A stretch of 64,000 nucleotides of DNA from Kitasatospora sp. NBC_01287 (GCF_026340565.1 NZ_JAPEPB010000001.1:7228001-7292000); one strand, 5' to 3'. Positions 32,629 through 41,981 are shown, counted from the first letter of the stretch. Numbers and translations are program-made. Notes: a model not told the origin generated them from the letters alone.

Positions 32629-33798
32629 ATGAGCCGATCGTTCGGGTCCTACCAGGACGAGATCTACGCCGGCGGCCTGCGCGGGGTCCTGCCGTCGCTG
32701 CCGATGACCTACGGCGGCTGGGAGGCGGGGGCGCGGGCCGCGCTGCCGCCGTCGGTCTGGTCCTACGTGGCGGGCGGCGCGGGCAACGAGCACACCCAGC
32801 GGGCCAACGTGGCCGCCTTCGAGGACTGGGGGCTGGTGCCGAGGATGTTCGTCGGGGCCGAGCGGCGCGACCTCTCGGTCGACCTGTTCGGGATGCGGCT
32901 GCCGACGCCGCTCTTCATGGCCCCGGTCGGCGTCATCGGGGTGTGCGCCCAGGACGGGCACGGTGACCTCGCCACGGCACGCGCCGCCGCGCGCACCGTG
33001 GTCCCGATGGTCGCCTCGACCCTGTCCGTCGACCCGATGGAGACGGTCGCCGCGGAGTTCGGCGGGACCCCGGGCTTCTTCCAGCTCTACACCCCCACCG
33101 ACCGGGAGTTGGCGCAGAGCCTGGTGCGGCGCGCCGAGGCGGCCGGGTTCAAGGGCGTCGTGGTCACCCTGGACACCTGGGTCACCGGCTGGCGCCCGCG
33201 GGACCTGGCGACGAGCAACTTCCCCCAGCTGCGGGGCCACTGCCTGGCCAACTACACCAGCGACCCGGTCTTCCTGGCCCAGTTGGAGCGGTCGCCGCGG
33301 GAGGACCCGGGCGCGGCCGTCCTGCGCTGGAAGGAGGTCTTCGGCAAGGCGCTGACCTGGGACGACCTGCCGTGGCTGCGTTCGCTCACCTCGCTGCCGC
33401 TGATCGTGAAGGGCCTCTGCCATCCCGAGGACGTGCGCCGCGCCAAGGACGGCGGGGTGGACGGCATCTACTGCTCCAACCACGGCGGGCGCCAGGCCAA
33501 TGGCGGGCTGCCGGCCCTCGACGCGCTGCCCGCCGTCGTGGAGGCGGCCGGCGACCTGCCCGTGCTCTTCGACTCCGGCATCCGCAGCGGGACCGACGCG
33601 GTGAAGGCCATCGCGCTGGGCGCCACCGCCGTCGGCATCGGCCGCCCCTACGCCTACGGGCTCGCGCTGGGCGGTGCCGAGGGCATCGTGCACGTGCTGC
33701 GCTCGATCCTGGCCGAGGCCGACCTGACCATGGCGGTCGACGGCTACCCCGACCTCGCCGCGCTCACCCCGGACGCGCTGCGCCGTATCCGTCAGTGA
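32629..33798 (+). CDS. FMN-dependent alpha-hydroxy-acid oxidase, lactate 2-monooxygenase-like
   Basis: A 389-residue TIM-barrel flavoenzyme. Markers include FMAPVGVIG near the FMN phosphate region, FFQLYTPTDRE, VVTLDTWVTGWRPRDL, LIVKGLCHPEDV with the FMN Lys, SNHGGRQANGG with catalytic His and Arg, and DSGIRSGTDAVKAIALGA. Such enzymes oxidise L-lactate or related 2-hydroxy acids; the SNHGGRQANGGLPALD segment favours the lactate 2-monooxygenase branch (to acetate, CO2, water). GAGGAAG lies upstream of the ATG. The divergent Lrp-type gene is its probable regulator. Confidence 0.88.
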   Translation: MSRSFGSYQDEIYAGGLRGVLPSLPMTYGGWEAGARAALPPSVWSYVAGGAGNEHTQRANVAAFEDWGLVPRMFVGAERRDLSVDLFGMRLPTPLFMAPVGVIGVCAQDGHGDLATARAAARTVVPMVASTLSVDPMETVAAEFGGTPGFFQLYTPTDRELAQSLVRRAEAAGFKGVVVTLDTWVTGWRPRDLATSNFPQLRGHCLANYTSDPVFLAQLERSPREDPGAAVLRWKEVFGKALTWDDLPWLRSLTSLPLIVKGLCHPEDVRRAKDGGVDGIYCSNHGGRQANGGLPALDALPAVVEAAGDLPVLFDSGIRSGTDAVKAIALGATAVGIGRPYAYGLALGGAEGIVHVLRSILAEADLTMAVDGYPDLAALTPDALRRIRQ

Positions 33799-33978
33799 CG
33801 CGGCCAGGGCCCGTGCCCCTGGCTCCGGCCGCGCGGACGGTGCCGCGGCGACCAGGAGCGCGGGCCTCGGAGGGACGTGCGCGGCGAGTCCGGTCACGAC
33901 CCTTTCGTCACTATTGTGAGGATGTCGCCGAATGCGGCGGAAGTCGGCCGGGGAGCGGCCCGGAGAACCGAGGTGCCC

Positions 33979-35190
33979 GTGGAGATCGGCAATCCGTCCC
34001 GGCGGACGCTGCTGCGGTCCGGCGCGGCCGGCGCGGCGCTGGCGGTGCTCGGAGGGTGCTCGTCGGGCTCCAGCGGTGACGAAGCCTCACCCGGAGCCGC
34101 GTCGGCGTCGGCACCCGCGTCGGCAGCGGCGGCGACGAGCGCGGGCGCGGGCGCGGGTGCCACGGCGCGTTCGATGCCCGCCGAGTGGCTTCCGCACGTC
34201 CGGACCTTCATGGCCTGGCCGGCGCTGGAGGAGGTGTGGGGGAGTCAGCTGCCCGCGGTGCGCCAGGACATCGCGAACGTGGCGAAGGCGGTGGCCGGAT
34301 TCGAGCCGGTGGTGCTGATGGCGCGGTCCGACCAGGCTGATGACGCCCGGCAGATGTGCGGCTCCTCGGTCGAGGTGATCGAGCTGACGGTGGACGACCT
34401 GTGGGCGCGGGACACCGGGCCGACCTTCGTGACGGGGCCGCAGGGCCTGGCCGGCGTGGACCTCAACTTCAACGGCTGGGGCGGCAAGCAGACCCACGAC
34501 AACGACAGCCAGGTCGCCAGGAACCTGCTCGACAAGTACGGGATCGTCCGCGTCCAGGCACCGATCACCGGCGAGGGCGGGGCGATCGAGGTCGACGGCG
34601 AAGGCACGCTGATGGCCACGGAGAGCTCCTGGGTCAACGCCAACCGGAACCCGGGCAAGTCCCGCGATCAGATCGAGGCGGATCTGAAGCAGCTGCTGGG
34701 TGTCTCCAAGGTCATCTGGATCCCGGGGGTGGCCGGCCAGGACATCACCGACTGTCACATCGACGCGCTGGCCAGGTTCGCCGAGCCGGGCGTGGTCGTC
34801 CTCCACCGGCCGGCGGCGGACACCCCGCCGGACATCTGGACCCAGGCCTCCGACCAGGCGCTGCAGATCCTCGGCGCGGCGACCGACGCGAAGGGGCGCA
34901 GGCTCCGGGTCGTCGAGCTGACCGAGCCCGACTCCAGCGCGATCGAGGGCCAGGGCAAGGACTTCCTCGCCACCTACCTCAATTTCTACGTGGTCAACGG
35001 CGGTGTGATCGCGCCGATGTTCGGCGATCAGAGCGCGGACGACCACGCGGCTGCGACCCTGGCCGACCTCCACCCGGGGCGGAAGGTCGTGCAGTTGTCG
35101 ATCAACGCGATCGCCGCCGGGGGCGGGGGCATCCACTGCGCGACGCAGCAGCAGCCGGTGGCCCCGGGCCCCTCGGCGTCGGCCTCGTGA
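33979..35190 (+). CDS. Exported agmatine/peptidylarginine deiminase-family lipoprotein (paralogue 1)
   Basis: A 403-residue enzyme of the agmatine deiminase family, which hydrolyses guanidino groups to ureido groups plus ammonia. The N-terminus has a twin-arginine motif (SRRTLLR) and lipobox LGGC (Cys27), so it is exported folded and anchored outside the membrane. Catalytic segments are intact: VDDLWARDTGP, FNGWGGKQ, GEGGAIEVDG, NANRNPG, ITDCHIDALARF and the nucleophile Cys in GGGGIHCATQQ. GTG 33979 is chosen (GAGG 5 nt upstream); ATG 33922 would give a longer signal region. Transcribed towards the urease genes. Substrate could be agmatine, free or peptide-terminal arginine. Confidence 0.85.
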   Translation: MEIGNPSRRTLLRSGAAGAALAVLGGCSSGSSGDEASPGAASASAPASAAAATSAGAGAGATARSMPAEWLPHVRTFMAWPALEEVWGSQLPAVRQDIANVAKAVAGFEPVVLMARSDQADDARQMCGSSVEVIELTVDDLWARDTGPTFVTGPQGLAGVDLNFNGWGGKQTHDNDSQVARNLLDKYGIVRVQAPITGEGGAIEVDGEGTLMATESSWVNANRNPGKSRDQIEADLKQLLGVSKVIWIPGVAGQDITDCHIDALARFAEPGVVVLHRPAADTPPDIWTQASDQALQILGAATDAKGRRLRVVELTEPDSSAIEGQGKDFLATYLNFYVVNGGVIAPMFGDQSADDHAAATLADLHPGRKVVQLSINAIAAGGGGIHCATQQQPVAPGPSASAS

Positions 35191-35268
35191 GCGCCTGCCG
35201 CTCTGTCAGCTCTGTCAGCTCCGTCAGCGCCGCCGGCGCCTGCCGCTCCGTCAGCGCCTGCCGCGCCG

Positions 35269-36978
35269 TCAGAGGAAGTAGAGGCGGCTGAGCGGCACGG
35301 TCTGCGCCGGTTCGGAGCGGACCGGGCTGCCGTCGAGGGTCACCAGGCCGTCGCGGGGATCGACCTGGACGTCGCCCAGGCGGGCGTTGCGGACCATGTC
35401 CGCCGGGCCGATTCCCCGCGTTCCCCCGACCGCGACCCGGCGGCGCCGGGTGGCCATGGCGTCGTAGGGGCGGCCGAACGATCCGGACTCGGCCGCGGCG
35501 CGGCTGACGAACGCGACCGACAGGTCGGCGGCCGTCGCGCCGTGCGCGCCGAACAGCGGCCCGAGGACGAGTGGTTCGCAGGCCTCGGTGGCCGCGTTCG
35601 GATCGCCCGTCACGCCGTAGGCGGGGAAGCCGGCCTTGAGCACCAGCTGCGGCTTCGCGCCGAAGAACGCGGGCCGCCAGAGCACGAGGTCGGCGAGCTT
35701 GCCGACCTCGATCGAGCCGACCTCGTGCGCGAGGCCGTGGGCGATGGCCGGGTTGATGGTGAGTTTGGCGATGTAGCGCAGCACGCGGGCGTTGTCCGCG
35801 TCAGGTCCGTCGCCCTCCATGGGTCCGAACTCGGCCTTCATCTTGCCCGCCACGGCGAAGGTGCGGCGCACGGTCTCGCCGGCCCGGCCCATGCCCTGGG
35901 CGTCGGAGGAGGTGATGCCGATGACGCCCAGGTCGTGCAGGACGTCCTCGGCGCCCATGGTCCCGGCGCGGATGCGGTCGCGGGCCAGCGCGGCGTCGCC
36001 CGGCAGATCGGTCTTCAGGCCGTGGACGGAGACGATCATGCCGTAGTGCTCGGCGACCGCGTCCCGGCCGAAGGGGAGGGTGGGGTTGGTGGAGGAGCCG
36101 ATCACGTTGGCGACGCCGGCCATCTTGAGGACGTTGGGTACGTGGCCGCCGCCGCAGCCCTCGATGTGGAAGGCGTGGATGGTGCGGCCCTCCAGCACCG
36201 CGAGGGTGTCCTCGACCGAGAGGCACTCGTTCAACCCGTCGGTGTGCAGGGCGACCTGGACGTCGTACTCCTCGGCGACCCGCAGCGCGGTGTCCAGCGC
36301 GCGGGTGTGGGCGCCCATGTCCTCGTGCACCTTGAAGCCGCTGGCACCGCCCTCGGCCAGCGCCTCGACCAGCGGGCCCGGGTCGGAGGAGGAACCGCGG
36401 CCCAGGAAGCCGATGTTGACCGGCCAGGCGTCGAAGGCGTTGAAGGCGTGCCGCAGCGCCCAGGGCGAGTTGACGCCGACCCCCCAGGCGGGGCCGATCT
36501 CCTGGCCGATGATCGTCGTGACACCGGAGGCGAGCGAGGCCTCCATGATCCGCGGCGACATCAGGTGCACGTGGGTGTCGATGGCACCGGCGGTGGCGAT
36601 CAGCCCCTCGCCGGAGACGATCGTGGTGCCGGTGCCGACCACCACCTCGACGCCGTCCAGCGTGTCCGGGTTGCCGGCCCGGCCGATCGCGGCGATCCGG
36701 CCCTCGCGGATGCCGATCGAGGTCTTGCGGATGCCCTGCACCGCGTCGATCACCAGCACGTTGCTGATCACCACGTCGCAGGTCGAGCGGACGGTGGCGG
36801 CCTTCAGGTGCAGGCCGTCGCGGGCGGTCTTGCCGAAGCCCACCAGGAACTCCTCGCCCGGCAGCTGCGAGTCGGACTCCACCCGCACCACCAGGCCGGA
36901 GTCGCCGAGCCGCACCCGGTCACCGGCTCGCGGACCGTGCACGGCGGCGTACTCGTGCGGTTCGATCGTGCTGCTCAC
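35269..36978 (-). CDS. ureC: Divergent urease alpha subunit
   Basis: A 569-residue nickel hydrolase subunit that splits urea to ammonia and carbamate. By comparison with the Klebsiella enzyme the metal site is intact: THVHL (two His), GFKVHED with the carbamylated Lys, ALHTDG, FHIEGCGGGH and ITSSDAQ with the Asp ligand. The mobile flap differs: the usual MVCHHL is VSVHGL here, so the flap Cys is Val while the catalytic His is kept. Its ATG overlaps the gamma-beta stop. No ureD, ureE, ureF or ureG accessory gene is in the window. Flanked on both sides by agmatine-type deiminases, so the substrate may not be free urea alone. Confidence 0.9.
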   Translation of the reverse strand: MSSTIEPHEYAAVHGPRAGDRVRLGDSGLVVRVESDSQLPGEEFLVGFGKTARDGLHLKAATVRSTCDVVISNVLVIDAVQGIRKTSIGIREGRIAAIGRAGNPDTLDGVEVVVGTGTTIVSGEGLIATAGAIDTHVHLMSPRIMEASLASGVTTIIGQEIGPAWGVGVNSPWALRHAFNAFDAWPVNIGFLGRGSSSDPGPLVEALAEGGASGFKVHEDMGAHTRALDTALRVAEEYDVQVALHTDGLNECLSVEDTLAVLEGRTIHAFHIEGCGGGHVPNVLKMAGVANVIGSSTNPTLPFGRDAVAEHYGMIVSVHGLKTDLPGDAALARDRIRAGTMGAEDVLHDLGVIGITSSDAQGMGRAGETVRRTFAVAGKMKAEFGPMEGDGPDADNARVLRYIAKLTINPAIAHGLAHEVGSIEVGKLADLVLWRPAFFGAKPQLVLKAGFPAYGVTGDPNAATEACEPLVLGPLFGAHGATAADLSVAFVSRAAAESGSFGRPYDAMATRRRRVAVGGTRGIGPADMVRNARLGDVQVDPRDGLVTLDGSPVRSEPAQTVPLSRLYFL

Positions 36979-37751
36979 CGCTGGTCCTCCTGCTCATCGG
37001 ACTGCTCATCGGGCTGTGCGCCGGGCTCTTCGTCGGCCTGTTCCTCGGCATCGGCACCGGCATCGGCATCGGCACCGAGGTAGCCGCACGCGGCGGCGCT
37101 GCGCAGCGCCCGCTGCTTGGCGCCCGGGGCGTCCAGCGGGCCGTCGACCAGCCCGGCGAAGCCGATCGCGACGCGGGCGCCGCCGATCGGCACCAACGCG
37201 ACCTCGACCACGGCGTCCGGGTCGAAGCGGGTGGACGCGCCGGCGGGCGCGGCGAGCCGCATGCCGTAGGCGGCGGCCCGGTCGAAGTCGAGGCGGGGGT
37301 TGGCCTCGAAGAAGTGGAAGTGGGAGGTCACGCTCACCGGCACGGTCGCCGTGTTGCGGACCGTCACCGTGCGGACCGGCCGCGGCACGTACGGCACGTC
37401 GCTGCCGGAGAGGACGGCACCGGGCGCGGCCTCGCCCAGGCTGCCGCCGCCACCGAACGGGTCGGCGATCACCGCCAGCCGGGTGCCGTCGGCGAACACC
37501 GCCTCGACGTTCACCTCGGTGACGAGGTCCGGCACACCCGGCAGGACGTCCTGGGGGCCGAGCACGGAGCGGGCGCGCTCGATCGCCTCGGCCAGCCGCA
37601 GGCCGTCCCGGGCCGCCTCGCAGGCGGTGTCCGCGATCAGCGCGGTGGCCTCGGGCACGTTGAGCCGCACGCCGCGGGCGCGGCGGGCGCGGGCGAGCTC
37701 GGCGGCGGTGAAGAGCAGCAGCCGGTCGCGCTCGGTCGGGGTCAGCTGCAC
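36975..37751 (-). CDS. ureAB: Fused urease gamma-beta subunit
   Basis: A 258-residue fusion. Residues 1-100 are the gamma subunit (LTPTERDRLLLFTAAELARA, GVRLNVPEATALIADTACEAARDGL in part). Residues about 115-235 are the beta subunit (RTVTVRNTATVPVSVTSHFH, FFEANPRLDFDRAAAYGMRL). An acidic Asp/Glu/Gln tail of about 30 residues follows. Such fusions occur in a second, divergent urease of Streptomyces. It overlaps ureC by ATGA, and lies 93 bp downstream of deiminase paralogue 2, probably in one transcript. Confidence 0.9.
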   Translation of the reverse strand: MQLTPTERDRLLLFTAAELARARRARGVRLNVPEATALIADTACEAARDGLRLAEAIERARSVLGPQDVLPGVPDLVTEVNVEAVFADGTRLAVIADPFGGGGSLGEAAPGAVLSGSDVPYVPRPVRTVTVRNTATVPVSVTSHFHFFEANPRLDFDRAAAYGMRLAAPAGASTRFDPDAVVEVALVPIGGARVAIGFAGLVDGPLDAPGAKQRALRSAAACGYLGADADAGADAEEQADEEPGAQPDEQSDEQEDQR

Positions 37752-37844
37752 GGTGACTCCAGGCCCTTGCGCGCGCTGTGGAAGCCATGAGGGCTCATCG
37801 GCCCAACTCCTCGTCTGTGGTGGCGGTTGGTGCGCGGGGACCGG

Positions 37845-39032
37845 TCAGCCGGCGGGCTGGTCGTGGGTGGAGCAGTGGATGCCGCCGCCGCCGGAGGCGA
37901 TGGTGTCGATCCGGATCGGGACGATCTCGCGGTTCGGGACGTGGTCCTTGAGGATCTGCTGCGCCTGGTCGTCGGCCTTCGGGTCGCCGAACAGCGGTAG
38001 GTAGACGCCCTTGTCGCCGATGTAGAAGTTCAGGTACGAGGAGACGAAGGCGTCGCCACGACCGGTGATCCGGTCGGGGTCCGGCTGCGGGATCTCGATG
38101 ACCCGTAGCTTGCTGCCGGTCGCGTCGGTGGCGTCCGCCAGGACGGACCGGGCCTGGTCGGCCGAGCGCGACCAGACGTCCGCCGGCAGGCCGGGGAAGG
38201 CCTGGTCCAGCAGGACGACGCCGGGGGCGGCGAACCGGGCCAGGCAGTCCACGTGCGCGTTGGTGATGTCCTTGCCGCGTACGCCGGCCAGCCAGACCAC
38301 CTTGGTCACGCCCAGGGCCCGCTTGAGCTCCTCCTCGACCTGGTCGCGGCTCCTGCCGGGGTTGCGGTTGTCGTTGACGACCGAGCTCTCGGTGACCAGC
38401 AGGGTGCCCTGGCCGTCGCTCTCGAAGGAGCCGCCCTCGGCGACGAGCGGGGTCCGGATCCGCTCGACTCCGTACTTCGCCAGCACGGCGCGGGCGACGC
38501 CCGCGTCGTCGGCGTGCTGCTGCTTGCCGCCCCAGCCACTGAAGTTGAAGTCGACGCCCTTGACCTTCCCGGCCTCCTCGACGAACACCGGCACGGTGTC
38601 GCGCGCCCACAGGTCGTCCACCGGGGTGGAGAAGATCTCGACGTCCGAGCCGCAGGCGTTCTTCGCCGAGGCCTCCTGACCGGGCCGCACCAGCAGGACC
38701 ACCGGCTCCCGGCTCCCGATCGCCCGCGCCACACCCGCGATGTCCGTGCGGACGGCGTCGAGCTGCCCGCCCCAGACGTCCTGCGACGCGGGCCACGCCA
38801 TGAACGTGCGCGCGTGCTCCTCCCACTCGGCGCCGAGCCTGCGCCCGGGCGTCGCACCGCTCGGACCGCTCGTGCCGTTCGTGCCGCCGGAGGCCGGTGC
38901 GCCGGCGCCGGGCGTGTCGGCCGCGTCGTTCAGGTCGTCGGGTCCGGTGCAGGCCGCCGCGCCGAGCGCCACGACGCCGGCACCGGCGAGGGACCGCAGC
39001 ACGGTGCGGCGGGACAGGGGTGAGCGGGGCAC
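37845..39032 (-). CDS. Exported agmatine/peptidylarginine deiminase-family lipoprotein (paralogue 2)
   Basis: A 395-residue enzyme with Tat motif SRRTVLRS and a lipobox ending AAAC (Cys28). Family segments: TFMAWPASQDVWGGQ, VDDLWARDTVPVF, SGWGGKQQHADD, AEGGSFESDG, NDNRNPG, ITNAHVDCLARF and nucleophile Cys in GGGGIHCST. The substitution of Pro/Val around DTVP and Ser in EGGSFE are small departures from other paralogues. GTG 39032 has GGAG 6 nt upstream. Located between deiminase 3 and the urease genes on the same strand. Confidence 0.85.
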   Translation of the reverse strand: MPRSPLSRRTVLRSLAGAGVVALGAAACTGPDDLNDAADTPGAGAPASGGTNGTSGPSGATPGRRLGAEWEEHARTFMAWPASQDVWGGQLDAVRTDIAGVARAIGSREPVVLLVRPGQEASAKNACGSDVEIFSTPVDDLWARDTVPVFVEEAGKVKGVDFNFSGWGGKQQHADDAGVARAVLAKYGVERIRTPLVAEGGSFESDGQGTLLVTESSVVNDNRNPGRSRDQVEEELKRALGVTKVVWLAGVRGKDITNAHVDCLARFAAPGVVLLDQAFPGLPADVWSRSADQARSVLADATDATGSKLRVIEIPQPDPDRITGRGDAFVSSYLNFYIGDKGVYLPLFGDPKADDQAQQILKDHVPNREIVPIRIDTIASGGGGIHCSTHDQPAG

Positions 39033-39154
39033 GTGGTTCTCCGGAGGTGGCAGGTGGAGCGCGTACGGGGGAGGGCCCGGCACCGCCGCCGTCGAAGGCG
39101 CGGGGCCGGCACCGGCTGCGGGCGGCTCACGTGGTGTTAGCGGCTCACGTGGTG

Positions 39155-40321
39155 TTAGGGGAGCGGTTCCTGCATCGTCGAGCAGTGGATGCCGCCACCG
39201 CCCGCCATCAGGCGGTCCACGTCGAGCTGGATGACCTCACGGCCGGGGAAGGCCGCTTCCAGGGTCCGCTTGGCGGCCGCGTCCTTGTAGGCGTCGCCGA
39301 ACTGGGCGGCGATGACGGCGCCGTTGACGACATGGAAGTTCAGGTACGAGTCGACGAAGTCGGAGCGTCGTGAGCGCACGGTGTCCGGGCCGTCGACGCG
39401 GATGACCCGCAGTCGGCGCCCGCGCGCGTCGGTCGCCCCGCTCAGCACGGCGAACTGCTCGCGCGCGTCCCGCGCCCAGGCGTCGTCGCGGTCGTCCGGC
39501 GGCAGCTGGACCAGCACCACGCCCGGGCGCACGAAGCGGGAGGTGACGTCGATGTGGTCGTCGGTGATGTCCTTGCCCTTGATGCCGGGCACCCAGATCA
39601 TCCTGTCCGCGCCGTACGCGTCGAGCACGGCCGCCTCGACCTCGTCGCGGCTCCAGCCGCGGTTGCGGTTCTTGTTGACCAGGCTGCTCTCGGTGGCCAT
39701 GACCGTGCCGTCGCCGTCCGTCTCGATGCCGCCGCCCTCACCGACGAAGTCGGCGCGGACGAAGGGCAGACCGGTCAGGTGCGCGACGTTCTCGGCGACG
39801 TGGGCGTCATCGGTGTGGACCTGCTTCCTGCCCCAGCCGTTGAAGTTGAGTCCGACGGCCTGGAGTCCGCCGCGGCCGTCCCGCCGGAAGACCGGGGCGA
39901 TGTCGCGCATCCACAGGTCGTCCGTCGGGATCGAGCCGATCACGGACACACTGGGGCCGCAGGCGTCCTGGGCCTCGCGGACCGAGTAGTCGTCCGGTGC
40001 GCACATGACCACGGGTTCGTAGCGCGCGATCGTGCGGGCGATCAGCGCGATGTCGTCCTGCACCCCGCCCAGTTGGCGGCCCCAGACCGACTTGCGCGAC
40101 GGCCAGGACATCCAGGTCCGGGTGTGCGGGACGTCGTCCGAGGGCACCCGGGCCCGCGGTGCCGCACCGTCGGCGGCGAACGCCGTGGAGCCGGCGAGGA
40201 CCTGGGAGCCGAGGGCGAGGCCGACCGCGCCCAGTCCCGCGGTGCCGAGCAGGGCGCGGCGGGAGGGTGCGGCGCCGAAGAGGCGCTCACCGAGCGAGGG
40301 GCGCGCGTGCGGGTCACTCAT
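39155..40321 (-). CDS. Tat-exported agmatine/peptidylarginine deiminase-family protein (paralogue 3)
   Basis: A 388-residue enzyme. The N-terminus has the Tat motif SRRALLG and a cleavable signal ending AFAA; there is no lipobox Cys, so it is probably released. Catalytic segments: TDDLWMRDIAPVF, FNGWGRKQVH, GEGGGIETDG, NKNRNRGWS, ITDDHIDVTSRF, GGGGIHCSTMQ. The start at 40321 has GGAGATCCC upstream on the minus strand. About 210 bp upstream lies a perfect inverted repeat (40533-40552) overlapping a TTGACT box. Upstream of it on the same strand are two TetR genes. Confidence 0.85.
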   Translation of the reverse strand: MSDPHARPSLGERLFGAAPSRRALLGTAGLGAVGLALGSQVLAGSTAFAADGAAPRARVPSDDVPHTRTWMSWPSRKSVWGRQLGGVQDDIALIARTIARYEPVVMCAPDDYSVREAQDACGPSVSVIGSIPTDDLWMRDIAPVFRRDGRGGLQAVGLNFNGWGRKQVHTDDAHVAENVAHLTGLPFVRADFVGEGGGIETDGDGTVMATESSLVNKNRNRGWSRDEVEAAVLDAYGADRMIWVPGIKGKDITDDHIDVTSRFVRPGVVLVQLPPDDRDDAWARDAREQFAVLSGATDARGRRLRVIRVDGPDTVRSRRSDFVDSYLNFHVVNGAVIAAQFGDAYKDAAAKRTLEAAFPGREVIQLDVDRLMAGGGGIHCSTMQEPLP

Positions 40322-40532
40322 GGGATCTCCAGTTCGAGTATGGCTCCGGCCCGCGCGACTCGGCGAATGCCCGGATCCGCGGGGGACCGGTCGGCGGGCG
40401 CCACCTGGCCGCATCACGGTGGTGCGGCGGTGCGGCGGTGCGCTCTGCGCGGGCTTGACGCGGCTGCGCCGCGGTGGCGGGTCGGAGGCTGCTCCGGACC
40501 TGCCGGGCCCGGCTGCGCGACCCACTGTCGCA

Positions 40533-40552
40533 TTGACTGAAAAGTCAGTCAA
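40533..40552 (-). promoter_or_regulatory. Perfect inverted repeat, probable TetR operator upstream of deiminase 3
   Basis: TTGACTGA-AAAG-TCAGTCAA is an 8-bp perfect inverted repeat with a 4-nt spacer. On the minus strand it includes a TTGACT box with GACAGT 17 bp further on. The same half-sites recur at 41982-41999 and 42126-42142. Confidence 0.65.
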
Positions 40553-40686
40553 GTTTCTGGAGGCAGGTCTGCGTGTGAAGCCCCGGACGGGCCGAGGCGG
40601 GCTGTGGCGGGCCGAGGCGCGAGGCGGGGCGAGAAGGGCGCTGTGGCGGGTGCGGGTGCGGGTGCGGCCGCGCAGGCCGCGGGCGC
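40553..40686. other. Gap between TetR stop and operator
   Basis: No gene seen; a short gtgcgg repeat occurs around 40648-40668. The whole 40322-40686 gap (365 bp) holds only the operator/promoter of deiminase 3. Confidence 0.4.
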
Positions 40687-41265
40687 CTACGGGCGCAGTC
40701 GCGCCACCTCGGCGTCGATGGCGGCGGCCATCAGGTCCCGGGCGTGGTCCACGGGCAGGCCGCCGCTGAGCCAGCGCACGCTCAGCCCCTCCAGCAGGGC
40801 GGTGAGCCGCTCGGCCGCGCCGGCCAGCGCCACCGCCGACCCCATGGGCTGGATCCGCCCGAGGATCTCGGCGACCTCCTGGATCCAGACGAGGGTGGCC
40901 CTGGCCAGGTCCTCGCGCAGCTCGGTCTCGAAGACCGCGCTGGCGCGCAGCTCTCCCCAGGCGGTGCTGTTCTCCCGCACCTCGGGGGTGTCCTGCAGCT
41001 CCAGCAGCAGCGCCTGTTCCAACTCCTCGCGGGCGCTGAGGGGTTCGCTGCCCGCCGCCCGCTGCCTGGTGTAGCGCTCGGCGCGGTCGCTGATGAATTC
41101 GAGGGTCTGGCGGAGGATCCCCGTGCGGTCCTTGAAGTGGTAGTAGATCAGCGCGGTGGACACGCCGGCCTCCGCGGCGAGCTCCTCCACCCGAAGCCCG
41201 CGGACCCCGCGCCGCGCGATCACGCGCGCGGCGGCCTCCATGATTGCTGTTCTACGACCTGCCAT
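40687..41265 (-). CDS. TetR family regulator (first of a pair)
   Basis: A 192-residue repressor. Helix-turn-helix: AAARVIARRGVRGLRVEELA, AEAGVSTALIYYHFKDR. The ligand domain contains the conserved block LLLELQDTPEVRENSTAWGE shared with the TetR encoded immediately upstream; the two are clearly paralogues with nearly identical recognition helices, so they should bind the same operator. Located directly upstream of deiminase 3 on the same strand. Confidence 0.87.
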   Translation of the reverse strand: MAGRRTAIMEAAARVIARRGVRGLRVEELAAEAGVSTALIYYHFKDRTGILRQTLEFISDRAERYTRQRAAGSEPLSAREELEQALLLELQDTPEVRENSTAWGELRASAVFETELREDLARATLVWIQEVAEILGRIQPMGSAVALAGAAERLTALLEGLSVRWLSGGLPVDHARDLMAAAIDAEVARLRP

Positions 41266-41365
41266 GGTCCGACACCCTACGCGACCGCCGGGTGCCGCAC
41301 TGACCGGAATGCCAGGGGCTGCCGGCCCAGCGCGGGACGAGCCGCGGGCTCTCGGGACCGGAGGC

Positions 41366-41938
41366 TCAACCGCGGCCCAGCTCGGCGTCGATGGCGCCTT
41401 CGAGCAGGTGCCGGGCGTGGTCCAGCGGCAGCGAGCCGCTGAGCCAGCGGACGCTGAGGCCCTCGACCAGGGCCGTCAGGCGTTCGGCGGCGGCCGCGTG
41501 CGCCGGGGCGGTGCCCAGCGGGTCGGCGCGGGCGAGCAGGTCGGCGATCTCGTGGACCCAGGTGTGGGTGGACTTCGCCAGGTCCTCGCGCAGGTCGGGC
41601 TCGAAGACCGCGCTGGCACGCAGCTCTCCCCAGGCGGTGCTGTTCTCCCGCACCTCGGGGGTGTCCTGGAGTTCGAGCAGCAGGATCTGCTCCAGATCGG
41701 CCCGGGCGTCGTCGGGGAGCGTTCCGGGACTCCGCTCGGCGGTGTAGCGGTCGGCGCGGTCGCTGATGAACTCGAGGGTCCTGCGGAGCGTGCCGGCGCG
41801 GTCGGTGAAGTGGTAGTAGATCAGCGAGGTCGACACCCCCGCCTCCGCCGCCAGCTCGCCCACGCGCAGTCCGCGCACGCCGCGCCGCGCGATCACGCGG
41901 GTGGCTGCCTTGAGTATCTCTGTCCGACGGTCCGACAT
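41366..41938 (-). CDS. TetR family regulator (second of a pair)
   Basis: A 190-residue paralogue of the 40687 gene product (helix-turn-helix VIARRGVRGLRVGELAAEAG, VSTSLIYYHF; shared block QDTPEVRENSTAWGELRASA). The ATG at 41938 is chosen; a much longer open frame upstream is spurious. Forty-odd bp upstream of its start lies an inverted repeat like those before deiminases 3 and 4, suggesting autorepression. It is divergent from deiminase 4. Confidence 0.87.
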   Translation of the reverse strand: MSDRRTEILKAATRVIARRGVRGLRVGELAAEAGVSTSLIYYHFTDRAGTLRRTLEFISDRADRYTAERSPGTLPDDARADLEQILLLELQDTPEVRENSTAWGELRASAVFEPDLREDLAKSTHTWVHEIADLLARADPLGTAPAHAAAAERLTALVEGLSVRWLSGSLPLDHARHLLEGAIDAELGRG

Positions 41939-41981
41939 GAGCGCTGATCCTAGCGGGCGGTGAGCCCGGATGGGCAATTTT

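Noticed and set aside
36975..37751. Frameshift between separate urease gamma and beta genes
   Set aside because: Both domains are in one uninterrupted frame with a natural linker; fused gamma-beta subunits are known.
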